DNA from: Nitrospirota bacterium
GTDB lineage: Bacteria; Nitrospirota; Nitrospiria; Nitrospirales; NS-4
Direction: 5' to 3'
Assembly (NCBI GenBank): GCA_005877855.1
Contig: VBOF01000010.1
Coordinates: forward strand, 1-13,424
DNA: 13,424 nt
This document shows, piece by piece, positions 1 through 6,301 of this stretch; the first letter of the stretch is position 1, and each line of letters starts with the position of its first letter. Under the pieces are notes generated by a model that did no database searches, was not told the origin of the DNA, and saw nothing but the letters and a program-made list of their open reading frames with translations. Both the position numbers and the translations under genes were made by a program.

Positions 1-135
1 CAGGCGCGCGTAGTTGTTTTCCTCGACCGCCTTCAGGAACTGCGGCAGGATGCGGGTCCGGGCCGCCGCCTCTTCGACCGTCAGCCCCTTGGCCTCGCGG
101 GCCCGCTGGAAATATTCGCCTAGCGAGTCTCCCAT
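1..135 (-). CDS. rodZ: RodZ-like helix-turn-helix protein, 5' part only
   Basis: Only the first 45 codons are in the window; the gene runs off the left edge. The visible protein starts MGDSLGEYFQRAREAKGLTV and continues with an EEAARTRILPQFLKAVEENN stretch. That is the pattern of the cytoplasmic Cro/C1-type helix-turn-helix domain at the N-terminus of RodZ proteins (reR...gls.eevA..trI...yL.aiE...). In that family the domain binds the MreB cytoskeleton and is followed by a membrane helix and a periplasmic domain, neither of which can be checked here. The ATG is preceded by a G-rich AGGGGG stretch that could serve as ribosome binding site. It lies 41 bases downstream of the TPR lipoprotein gene; a PilF/PilW-like TPR gene next to rodZ is also a common arrangement in Proteobacteria, which supports the call. 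A different HTH_25-type regulator remains possible because the rest of the gene is missing. Confidence 0.75.
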   Translation of the reverse strand, partial: MGDSLGEYFQRAREAKGLTVEEAAARTRILPQFLKAVEENNYARL

Positions 136-176
136 GCACCCCCTGCTCGATTCGCCGCGATCTCACGCCACGGTCG

Positions 177-866
177 TTACCGAAGCTGCCTCATCATCTT
201 GACCGCCTCCGCGCCGGCGGTGCCCTGGGGGTCCAAGGCCTTGACCTGGGCCAACGCCTCACGGGCCTTGCTGTCTTCGCCTTGCTGCATGTGCAGCCTC
301 CCCAATTCGAGATACACCAGTGCGCGTGGCACATTAGGAGGATCGATCTTCAAGGCGTCCTGGTAGGCCCGGATGGCGCCGTGGACATCGCCCTGCTGTT
401 GCAGGGCCGCACCAAGATTGATGTACGCCTTATCCGGCGTCGCATAGAGCGGGAGCGTCGCCGCCTTTTTGAGCACCTCGATCGCCTCCGGCAGGTGGGA
501 CAGGAAGATCAAGGTCCGGCCCAGATAATTCAGGGCCTCCCCATCGTGGGGATTCAGCTCCACGCAGGTTCGGAACTCATGCTCGGCGTTCGGGTATTCC
601 TTCCTGACAAAGTAGACATGCCCGAGCGTGTAGTGCGCATCGCGGTTGGCCGGATTGGCCTGGATCGCTTTCTGGAAGGAGACGAACGCCCGTTGCTGGT
701 CGGTATCCAGAACGGACAGGCCCTCCTTGTAATAGCCTTCCGACTCCTTTTCCCGCTTCTTCATCGTCTCCACACTGACACAGCCGGCGAGGAAACTGCC
801 GGTCACGAAGACCACCAGCATACGCGTCCAGACACCGCCAGATCCGAGACGACCGCACTCCGCCAT
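177..866 (-). CDS. TPR-repeat lipoprotein, PilW/PilF-like
   Basis: A 229-residue protein with a short charged N-terminus, a hydrophobic segment (residues about 16-26) and a lipobox LAGC with the lipidated cysteine at residue 29. Residue +2 is Val, so outer-membrane sorting is expected. The rest is a run of tetratricopeptide repeats (about residues 45-220) with typical signatures such as AHYTLGHVYF, ALNYLGRTLI, AYINLGAALQQQGD and VYLELGRLHMQQG. Size, lipobox and repeats fit the type IV pilus assembly lipoprotein PilW/PilF, which helps secretin assembly, and rodZ comes next as in many Proteobacteria. No other pilus gene is in the window, so a general TPR lipoprotein is equally possible. An upstream ATG at 887 is in frame but would overlap the kinase gene and put the Shine-Dalgarno site inside the coding sequence. 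The ATG at 866 has AGGAGG eight bases upstream, so I chose it. The gap from the kinase stop is 13 bases. Confidence 0.85.
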   Translation of the reverse strand: MAECGRLGSGGVWTRMLVVFVTGSFLAGCVSVETMKKREKESEGYYKEGLSVLDTDQQRAFVSFQKAIQANPANRDAHYTLGHVYFVRKEYPNAEHEFRTCVELNPHDGEALNYLGRTLIFLSHLPEAIEVLKKAATLPLYATPDKAYINLGAALQQQGDVHGAIRAYQDALKIDPPNVPRALVYLELGRLHMQQGEDSKAREALAQVKALDPQGTAGAEAVKMMRQLR

Positions 867-874
867 CACGCTTC

Positions 875-880
875 CCTCCT
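875..880 (-). promoter_or_regulatory. Shine-Dalgarno site of the TPR lipoprotein gene
   Basis: On the minus strand AGGAGG is followed by an eight-base spacer and ATG at 866-864. Its first A is the last base of the kinase TAA stop (882-880). This fixes the start of the TPR gene at 866 rather than at the in-frame ATG at 887, and the short distance suggests translation by re-initiation after the kinase gene. Confidence 0.8.
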
Positions 881-1791
881 TAGACATCCTCGAAGAACGT
901 CAGTCGCTTGAATACCTTGAACCGGTCTTCTATTTCCTTGTAGTCCAACTGGCGCAGCCGATCAAGGCTGAACTCTTCGACCGCGAAGGAGGCCATCACG
1001 CTCCCGAAGACGACGGCCCGGCAGAACGCCTCTTCGCTGAGATTGCCTGTGCTGGCCAGGTATCCCATAAACCCGCCGGCGAAGCAGTCCCCGGCGCCGG
1101 TCGGGTCCTTCACCTGCTCGAGCGGGAACGCAGGGACGGCGAAGATGCGGTCCCGGCTGAACATCAGGACTCCGTACTCGCCGCGCTTGACGATCAACGT
1201 CGAAGGGCCGGCCGTCCGGATCGTGCGGGCCACCTTCACGAGGTTCGGATCGCCCCCCAGCGCACGGGCCTCCCCATCGTTGATGATGAGCACGTCCACA
1301 TCCTTGAGGAGACGCACGAGCGCCGAGCGCTTGCCCTCGATCCAGAAGTTCATCGTGTCGCAGGCCACCAATGCTGGCCGCTTCACCTGCTGCAGGACGG
1401 TGTGCTGCAATTCCGGATCGATGTTGGCCAGGAAGAGCAAGTCTGGCGACTGGTAGGCCTCTGGGATCCGGGGACGGAAGGTCTCGAAGACGTTCAATTG
1501 TGTTTCGAGGGTCCGCGCCTCATTGAGCTGGTGGGAGTACTCCCCACGCCAGCGGAAGGTCTTGCCCGGACGTCGCTCCAGCCCCGTCAGATCGATCCCC
1601 CGCATCTGTAGGAACTTGAGATGGACCTCGGGAAAGTCCTTCCCCACGACCGCGATGAGGCTGACGGGGGTGAAGTAGCTCGCGGCGGTCGCGAAGAAGG
1701 CGGCCGAGCCGCCCAGCACGTCGTGCTGCTCGCCAAACGGGGTCTTGACGGTATCGAGCGCCACCGACCCGACCACGAGAAGCTTCAGCAT
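880..1791 (-). CDS. PfkB-family sugar/nucleoside kinase
   Basis: A 303-residue kinase of the ribokinase/PfkB family (adenosine kinase, ribokinase, fructokinase and relatives), which phosphorylates a sugar or nucleoside hydroxyl with ATP. The N-terminus MLKLLVVGSVALDTV is the first beta strand with the substrate-binding Asp. A GG pair follows at residues 27-28 (VLGGSAAFFA). The C-terminal signature DPTGAGDCFAGGF holds the anion hole GAGD at 232-235, with the catalytic-base Asp235. All core motifs are intact. The substrate cannot be read from sequence. The gene starts 8 bases after the mtnP stop, and MtnP releases adenine and 5-methylthioribose 1-phosphate (adenosine phosphorolysis is also possible), so a nucleoside or purine-salvage substrate is a reasonable inference. 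The reading frame is open a further 44 codons upstream into mtnP, but homology begins at this ATG; only a weak AGG-type site precedes it. Confidence 0.88.
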   Translation of the reverse strand: MLKLLVVGSVALDTVKTPFGEQHDVLGGSAAFFATAASYFTPVSLIAVVGKDFPEVHLKFLQMRGIDLTGLERRPGKTFRWRGEYSHQLNEARTLETQLNVFETFRPRIPEAYQSPDLLFLANIDPELQHTVLQQVKRPALVACDTMNFWIEGKRSALVRLLKDVDVLIINDGEARALGGDPNLVKVARTIRTAGPSTLIVKRGEYGVLMFSRDRIFAVPAFPLEQVKDPTGAGDCFAGGFMGYLASTGNLSEEAFCRAVVFGSVMASFAVEEFSLDRLRQLDYKEIEDRFKVFKRLTFFEDV

Positions 1792-1799
1792 GGCAGGAC

Positions 1800-2687
1800 C
1801 TACGCGCCTTTCTTCGGTTCCACCGACGGTCCCAGCAAGAGCGACAGTCGCTTGCGGGTCGCTGCCGGGATCTGGTGGCGGGGCGTCAGCACCGCCGTTT
1901 CGAGCGCGCGGGCGCAGGAGCACGGGCGGTCCCCGGTCAGAGCCGGCGCGACGGTTTGGATGATCTGCCGAGACAGGGCGACGTTGCGATGCAGGGTCTC
2001 GATGATGGCGTCCACCGTGACTGCATCGTGCCCTGGATGCCAGCAGTCATAGTCTGTGACGAGCGCCAGGGTGGCGTAGCACAACTGGGCCTCGCGCGCG
2101 AGCTTGGCCTCCGGGAGATTGGTCATGCCGATCACGTCCACGCCCCATTGCCGGTAGATGAGCGACTCGCCGCGCGTGGAAAACTGCGGACCCTCGATAC
2201 AGAGGTAAACCCCGCCTTCATGGACGGTGGCGCCGCATTTGCGCGCGGCCTCAGCCAACTTGCCGGCTTCGTCCCGGCAGACGGGGTCCGCCAAGGCGAC
2301 GTGCGCCACCAAGCCCCCTTCGAAGAAGGTGCCGATGCGGCGCTTGGTCTGGTCGTAGAACTGGTGGGGGATGACGACGTGCCCCGGTGGCAACGCCTCC
2401 TTCATGCTGCCCACGGCGCTCACGGAGACGACGCGCTCCACGCCCAGCTTCTTGAGCGCGTAGATGTTCGCGCGGTAATTGATCTCGCTCGGAGAGAGCC
2501 GATGTCCCCGGCCGTGGCGAGCCAGAAAGGCCACGCGCACGTTCTCCAAGTCGCCCACTGCGATCTCGTCGGACGGGGGACCGAATGGCGTGGACACCCG
2601 GACGCGCGTGACGCGCGTCGGGCCCTCCATCTCGTACAGCCCGCTGCCGCCGATGACCCCGAGGAAGGGTGCGCGTGAAGTTTTCAC
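1800..2687 (-). CDS. mtnP: S-methyl-5'-thioadenosine phosphorylase
   Basis: A 295-residue member of the PNP/MTAP nucleoside phosphorylase family. It splits 5'-methylthioadenosine (from polyamine and related SAM reactions) with phosphate to adenine and 5-methylthioribose 1-phosphate in the cytoplasm. Seen in order: phosphate-site loop GVIGGSGLY (10-18), RHGRGHRLSPSEINYRAN (57-74), EGPQFSTRGES (165-175), MTNLPEAKLAREA (188-200) and TDYDCWHPGHD (211-221). A CSC motif lies at 256-258, as in many MTAPs with a CxC pair near the C-terminus. Length is normal for the family. The start is GTG at 2687-2685, directly after the TGA of miaA (TGAGTG, no gap), so its translation probably depends on ribosomes finishing miaA. 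Some relatives also cleave 5'-deoxyadenosine, made by radical SAM enzymes, or adenosine; the sequence does not settle specificity. Confidence 0.93.
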   Translation of the reverse strand: MKTSRAPFLGVIGGSGLYEMEGPTRVTRVRVSTPFGPPSDEIAVGDLENVRVAFLARHGRGHRLSPSEINYRANIYALKKLGVERVVSVSAVGSMKEALPPGHVVIPHQFYDQTKRRIGTFFEGGLVAHVALADPVCRDEAGKLAEAARKCGATVHEGGVYLCIEGPQFSTRGESLIYRQWGVDVIGMTNLPEAKLAREAQLCYATLALVTDYDCWHPGHDAVTVDAIIETLHRNVALSRQIIQTVAPALTGDRPCSCARALETAVLTPRHQIPAATRKRLSLLLGPSVEPKKGA

Positions 2688-3653
2688 TCAGGCCACCCGA
2701 CCCATCGACACAATCCCTGCCAGACTCGGGTGATCCAGGATTCGCTGCGCGACCTGTCCGGCCGTATCCTGCTCGGTGATGGTCAGCCACGTCATGGCGG
2801 GATCGCTCCGGAACCACGTGAGCTGGCGTTTCGCAAAGTGGCGGGTGTCCCGCTGCAGGCGCCGGACGGCTTCTTCCCATCCGTACCGGCCCTTGAGATA
2901 GCCGGTCATCTGCCGGTAGCCGAGCGCTTTCATTGAACCCAGCGATTCATCATAGCCGCGGGCCAGCAGGCCGCGCGTCTCCTCGACCAGGCCGTCGCCG
3001 ATCTCGCGGAGCACGCGGGCGTCGATCCGCCGGTAGAGCGCTGGGCGGTCCATCGTGAGTCCCATCATGACGGACGGGAACAGGCGCTCCCGGAACTGAT
3101 GGCGCTCGTGCCATTGGGAGAGCGGCACGCCGGTCCGGAGCGCCACCTCCAAGGCCCGCACAATCTTGTTCCGGTCACGGACATGGAGGGTGGCGGCGCG
3201 TACGGGGTCCACCTGGGCCAACCGGTGCCACAGGTGACCCGGGCCGTAGGCAGCTTCCTCCGCGAGCAACTGCCGCCGCAGGCCCCAGTCGGCCGGAGGT
3301 CCCTCCCACAGGCCGTAGGCAAGGGCGCGCACGTACAGCCCCGTCCCGCCCACGACGAGCGGCACGCGCCCTTCCGTGTGCAACCGGGCGATCTCCTGCG
3401 ACGCCAGCCGGCGGTACAGGCCGACGTTGAAGGGCTCGTCCGGCTCGACGAGATCGATCAGCCGATGGGGCACGCCATCCCGCTCCGCCGGCATCGGCTT
3501 GTCCGTGCCGATGTCCATGCCGCGGTACACCTGCGTCGAGTCAGCCGTGAGAATTTCGGTGCCGAGCGTCTTCGCGACCTGGATCGCCACCCGACTCTTC
3601 CCGATGGCCGTCGGCCCGACGAGAAACATTACAGGAAGCAAGTTGCCATCCAC
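2688..3653 (-). CDS. miaA: tRNA dimethylallyltransferase
   Basis: A 321-residue MiaA, which transfers a dimethylallyl group from DMAPP to N6 of A37 in tRNAs reading codons that start with U. This is the first step toward ms2i6A. Visible motifs: P-loop GPTAIGKS (13-20), DSTQVYRGMDIGTDKP (38-53), HRLIDLVEPDEPFNV (63-77), VGGTGLYVRAL (101-111) and the C-terminal RDTRHFAKRQLTWFR. Length and motif order are typical. The start is a GTG at 3653 preceded by GAGAGGG about 5 bases upstream; the nearest upstream ATG (in the repeat arm) runs into TAG after four codons, and the next Met is residue 9, just ahead of the P-loop. It follows mutL in the same direction, but a palindromic repeat fills the gap between them. 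It abuts mtnP. mutL-miaA is a widely conserved pair. Confidence 0.96.
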   Translation of the reverse strand: MDGNLLPVMFLVGPTAIGKSRVAIQVAKTLGTEILTADSTQVYRGMDIGTDKPMPAERDGVPHRLIDLVEPDEPFNVGLYRRLASQEIARLHTEGRVPLVVGGTGLYVRALAYGLWEGPPADWGLRRQLLAEEAAYGPGHLWHRLAQVDPVRAATLHVRDRNKIVRALEVALRTGVPLSQWHERHQFRERLFPSVMMGLTMDRPALYRRIDARVLREIGDGLVEETRGLLARGYDESLGSMKALGYRQMTGYLKGRYGWEEAVRRLQRDTRHFAKRQLTWFRSDPAMTWLTITEQDTAGQVAQRILDHPSLAGIVSMGRVA

Positions 3654-3665
3654 GTCTACCCTCTC

Positions 3666-3747
3666 GTCATTGCGAGCGACCGAAGGGAGCGCGGCAATCT
3701 CGATATCCAGCCAGAGATTGCTTCCTCCCTACGTTTCTCGCAATGAC
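3666..3747. repeat. REP-like interspersed palindrome between mutL and miaA
   Basis: An 82-base imperfect inverted repeat. The outer arms GTCATTGCGAG (3666-3676) and CTCGCAATGAC (3737-3747) are perfect complements of 11 bases. The inner arms GCAATCTC (3694-3701) and GAGATTGC (3714-3721) are perfect over 8 bases around a 12-base loop. The stretches between (GACCGAAGGGAG against CTCCCTACG) are largely complementary with bulges. The TCATTGCGAG...GCAATCTC wording is one I know from dispersed palindromic repeats in many bacterial genomes, so this is probably one genomic copy of such a family. It begins 5 bases after the mutL stop and ends 12 bases before the miaA start, filling almost the entire gap. 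In RNA it would fold into a long hairpin, which may affect stability or act as an attenuator. No U-run follows, so it is not a classical terminator. Confidence 0.85.
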
Positions 3748-3752
3748 AGCCT

Positions 3753-5519
3753 TTAGGTCCATCCCAAGCGTCCGAAGATGCGGTCGAGCTCCTCGATCGT
3801 CAAGCGCATGGCGATGCGGCGCCCGTGCGGACACGTGCTGGGCAACCCCGCCGCGCGCCAGTCCTCCAGCAGCCTCCGCATCTCAGGGACTTCGAGCACC
3901 CGTCCCGCCCGCACCGCGCTGTGGCAAGCCACGGACGCGAGGACGCTATTGTAGCGCTCCTGCATCGAAGGCGTCGAGGGCCACGCGTCCCAATCTTCCA
4001 CCAGCGCGCGCAGGAGGGTCTGCGGGTCGCCTTGGCCAAAGAGCGCCGGCAGGGCTCGCACGACGACGCTCCCTTGACCGAACTCCTCGACCTCGAACCC
4101 GAGGCGCCCCAAGTCCTCAAGGTGCGCGCGGACCGAGACGGCTTCGGCGGCGGACAGCTCCACGATCTGGGGCAGGAGCGCACGCTGGGAGGCGATCTGG
4201 CCAGCCTCGAACTGCCGTTGCAGGCGGTCGAACAGCACCCGCTCGTGCGCGGTGTGCTGATCCACGATCTGGATCTCATCGCCGACCTGGGCCACCAGGT
4301 ACCGGCTGGCGATCTGCCCCAGCGGCCGTACCTCCTCCTGGGCCACCGCCGGGAGATACGCCTGCCTCGGCTCCGCCACGCCCGCCAGGCGCGGTTGTCG
4401 TTCGGCCAGTACGTCCGACGCCAAGCCGGCATACTCGGGCACGGTACGGGTGCCGTCCCTTGCAACCGGACGGTCACTGCTCCCCGGCGGCGCCCAACCC
4501 GACACCACGGTCTCCCGGGAGGCGACGGACGCGGGTGCCACCGAAGCCTGGATCCGCGAGCGGACCCACTCATGCACCTGTTCCTGATCCGCGAAGCGCA
4601 CTTCGCGCTTCGTCGGGTGGACGTTCACATCCACCTGCCGCGGATCCACCCAGAGCGACAGGACGAAGCGGGGCTGGTGCCCCCTGGCCAGGTATGTCCC
4701 GTAGCCTTCGTAGACGGCGTGCACGATCGTGGCGTTCTTCACCCAACGGCGGTTCACGAATAGATCCTGGGGCGTCCGGGTGAGCGCCGTCTCCAGCGGG
4801 CGGGCGCAGAGCCCTTCCAGACGGAACCGGCCGGCTTCCTCCCGCAGACCCACGGAGGCATCCACCAGTTCCGCGCCGTACACCTGCTGCACGCGATCCC
4901 GCAGGGTGGGAACCACGGGATAGTCCGCCACCGCATGGCCGTTGTGCGTCAACCGGAAGTGGATGTCCGGAAACGCCAGCGCCTGCCGCTGCACCACCTG
5001 GCAGACATGCCCGAACTCCGTGGCGGGGCTCTTGAGAAACTTCTGACGGGCGGGGGTGTTGTAGAACAGGTCCGTCACTTCGACCGTGGTGCCGGGAGCC
5101 GCCGCAGTCTCCCGCTGTTGGTGCAACGCGCCGCTCTCGAACCGGATCTCCGTGCCCACCGAGGCGCCGGCCGCGACCGTGACGAGCCGCACCTTGGACA
5201 CCGCCGCGATGCTGGGCAAGGCTTCGCCGCGAAAGCCCATGGATTGGATGGTGAAGAGGTCGGCCTCGGTGCGGATCTTGCTCGTGGCATGGCGCTGGAA
5301 CGCGAGCGCCGCCTCCTCCGGCGTCATGCCTTGCCCGTCGTCCGTCACCCGGATGGCGCGCCGCCCGGCCTGCTCAACGTCCACCGATACGCGAGTGGCC
5401 CCGGCGTCGATGGCGTTCTCCACCAGTTCCTTCACCACGGAGGCGGGCCGCTCGACGACTTCGCCGGCGGCAATCTTGTTGATGACGTCGCCCGGGAGGA
5501 CCGCGATCCTGGACGTCAT
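3753..5519 (-). CDS. mutL: DNA mismatch repair protein MutL
   Basis: A 588-residue MutL, which couples MutS mismatch recognition to strand incision. The N-terminal GHKL ATPase is complete: ENAIDAGA (34-41), DDGQGM (60-65), GFRGEAL (95-101) and FYNTPAR (152-158), then the S5-like domain with DVNVHPTKREVRF (297-309). A low-complexity linker covers about 325-395. The C-terminal dimerisation/endonuclease domain starts at GQIASRYLV (401-409). It carries DQHTAHERVLFD (420-431), a variant of the nuclease motif DQHA(X)2E(X)4E, plus ACHSAVRA (531-538), CPHGRR (563-568) and a final FGR (582-584). This suggests a nicking MutL as in bacteria lacking MutH, unlike the E. coli protein. The ATG overlaps the TGA of the upstream cpoB gene (ATGA) with no good Shine-Dalgarno site, so translation is probably coupled. 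A repeat follows its stop. Confidence 0.97.
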   Translation of the reverse strand: MTSRIAVLPGDVINKIAAGEVVERPASVVKELVENAIDAGATRVSVDVEQAGRRAIRVTDDGQGMTPEEAALAFQRHATSKIRTEADLFTIQSMGFRGEALPSIAAVSKVRLVTVAAGASVGTEIRFESGALHQQRETAAAPGTTVEVTDLFYNTPARQKFLKSPATEFGHVCQVVQRQALAFPDIHFRLTHNGHAVADYPVVPTLRDRVQQVYGAELVDASVGLREEAGRFRLEGLCARPLETALTRTPQDLFVNRRWVKNATIVHAVYEGYGTYLARGHQPRFVLSLWVDPRQVDVNVHPTKREVRFADQEQVHEWVRSRIQASVAPASVASRETVVSGWAPPGSSDRPVARDGTRTVPEYAGLASDVLAERQPRLAGVAEPRQAYLPAVAQEEVRPLGQIASRYLVAQVGDEIQIVDQHTAHERVLFDRLQRQFEAGQIASQRALLPQIVELSAAEAVSVRAHLEDLGRLGFEVEEFGQGSVVVRALPALFGQGDPQTLLRALVEDWDAWPSTPSMQERYNSVLASVACHSAVRAGRVLEVPEMRRLLEDWRAAGLPSTCPHGRRIAMRLTIEELDRIFGRLGWT

Positions 5520-6301
5520 TGAAGCTCGGCGAGCCGCCGCCTGGCCAGAGCGGCCTCGGCTGACTGCGGGTACTCGTCCACCACGCGCTTGAGGAGACCG
5601 CGCGCCTTGACGAGGTTGCCCAGTTCGGCATAGGCCACGCCCGCCTTCGCCAACGCGGCGGGAACCTTGTCGCTCTTGGGATAGTTGGCGATGACCCGCT
5701 CGTACGCCTCGATCGCTGGGAGGTAACTCCTCTTGTTGAAGTAGGCCTCGCCGATCCAGTACTGCGCGTGGGCTGTCAGGCTGGTCTCGGGAAATTTCTT
5801 GAGGAACTCCTCGAAACCCGCGACCGCCAGGTCGTAGTTGCCCTTCAAATAATCGTTATAGGCCTGATTGTACGCCGCTGTGGGCGTGAGCGCGGCAAAG
5901 GGAACGTCGAGCCCGCCCGCCTTGGGCTTGGCTGCGGCCGTGTCGTCGGGCTTGACGCCCGGTGCCGGAGCCTTGGCCTGAGGCAGGGCCGGCCCCTCTT
6001 CCCGGCGAGTGGATTCATCCAGGCGCCGGAGCAGCTCGCCCAGCTTCTGGTCGAAGCCCTGCTGCCTGAGCTTGAGGCTCTCGATCTTAGCCTCCAACGC
6101 GTCCACCTTCGGCGCAACATCGCCCGACTTCTGGAGGCGATCCGCTTCCTCCAGACGCTTGCGCAACTCGGCCTCGGTCTCTTTGAGCTTCCGTTTCTCG
6201 GCTTGGAGCTCGCGGACCTCGTCGCGCAGTTCCACGAAATCCGCCGTCGGCACGCACCCACCCAAGATCAGACCAAGAGAGAGGAGGATAGCGCGTCTCA
6301 T
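5516..6301 (-). CDS. cpoB: CpoB/YbgF-type TPR lipoprotein, short paralogue
   Basis: A 261-residue periplasmic protein with a signal sequence and lipobox LGGC (Cys16). A heptad-like coiled coil rich in Glu, Lys and Arg covers about residues 22-100. A Pro/Ala/Lys linker covers about 105-138. The C-terminal TPR domain spans about 139-261 (AYNQAYNDYLKGNYDLA, YWIGEAYFNKRSYLPAI, VIANYPKSDKVPAAL). Coiled coil plus C-terminal TPRs is the YbgF/CpoB layout; in E. coli CpoB binds TolA and links outer-membrane constriction with peptidoglycan synthesis. E. coli CpoB is soluble, so the lipobox here is a difference. The reading frame is open 76 codons further upstream, but the lipoprotein signal and the ATGA overlap with the preceding gene fix the start at 6301. 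It also ends in ATGA over the mutL start. Its TPR half is clearly homologous to that of the gene just upstream. Confidence 0.85.
   Translation of the reverse strand: MRRAILLSLGLILGGCVPTADFVELRDEVRELQAEKRKLKETEAELRKRLEEADRLQKSGDVAPKVDALEAKIESLKLRQQGFDQKLGELLRRLDESTRREEGPALPQAKAPAPGVKPDDTAAAKPKAGGLDVPFAALTPTAAYNQAYNDYLKGNYDLAVAGFEEFLKKFPETSLTAHAQYWIGEAYFNKRSYLPAIEAYERVIANYPKSDKVPAALAKAGVAYAELGNLVKARGLLKRVVDEYPQSAEAALARRRLAELQ

Noticed and set aside
867..887. ATG at 887 as start of the TPR lipoprotein
   Set aside because: It overlaps the kinase end and would place AGGAGG inside the coding region; the ATG at 866 is well spaced from it.
1792..1923. 44-codon N-terminal extension of the PfkB kinase
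   Set aside because: It lies inside mtnP and the family's first beta strand begins at the ATG at 1791.
3743..4783. 346-codon open frame on the plus strand, opposite mutL
   Set aside because: GC-rich shadow frame: Arg/Pro/Ala-rich low-complexity product with no domain, while the opposite strand encodes a complete MutL.
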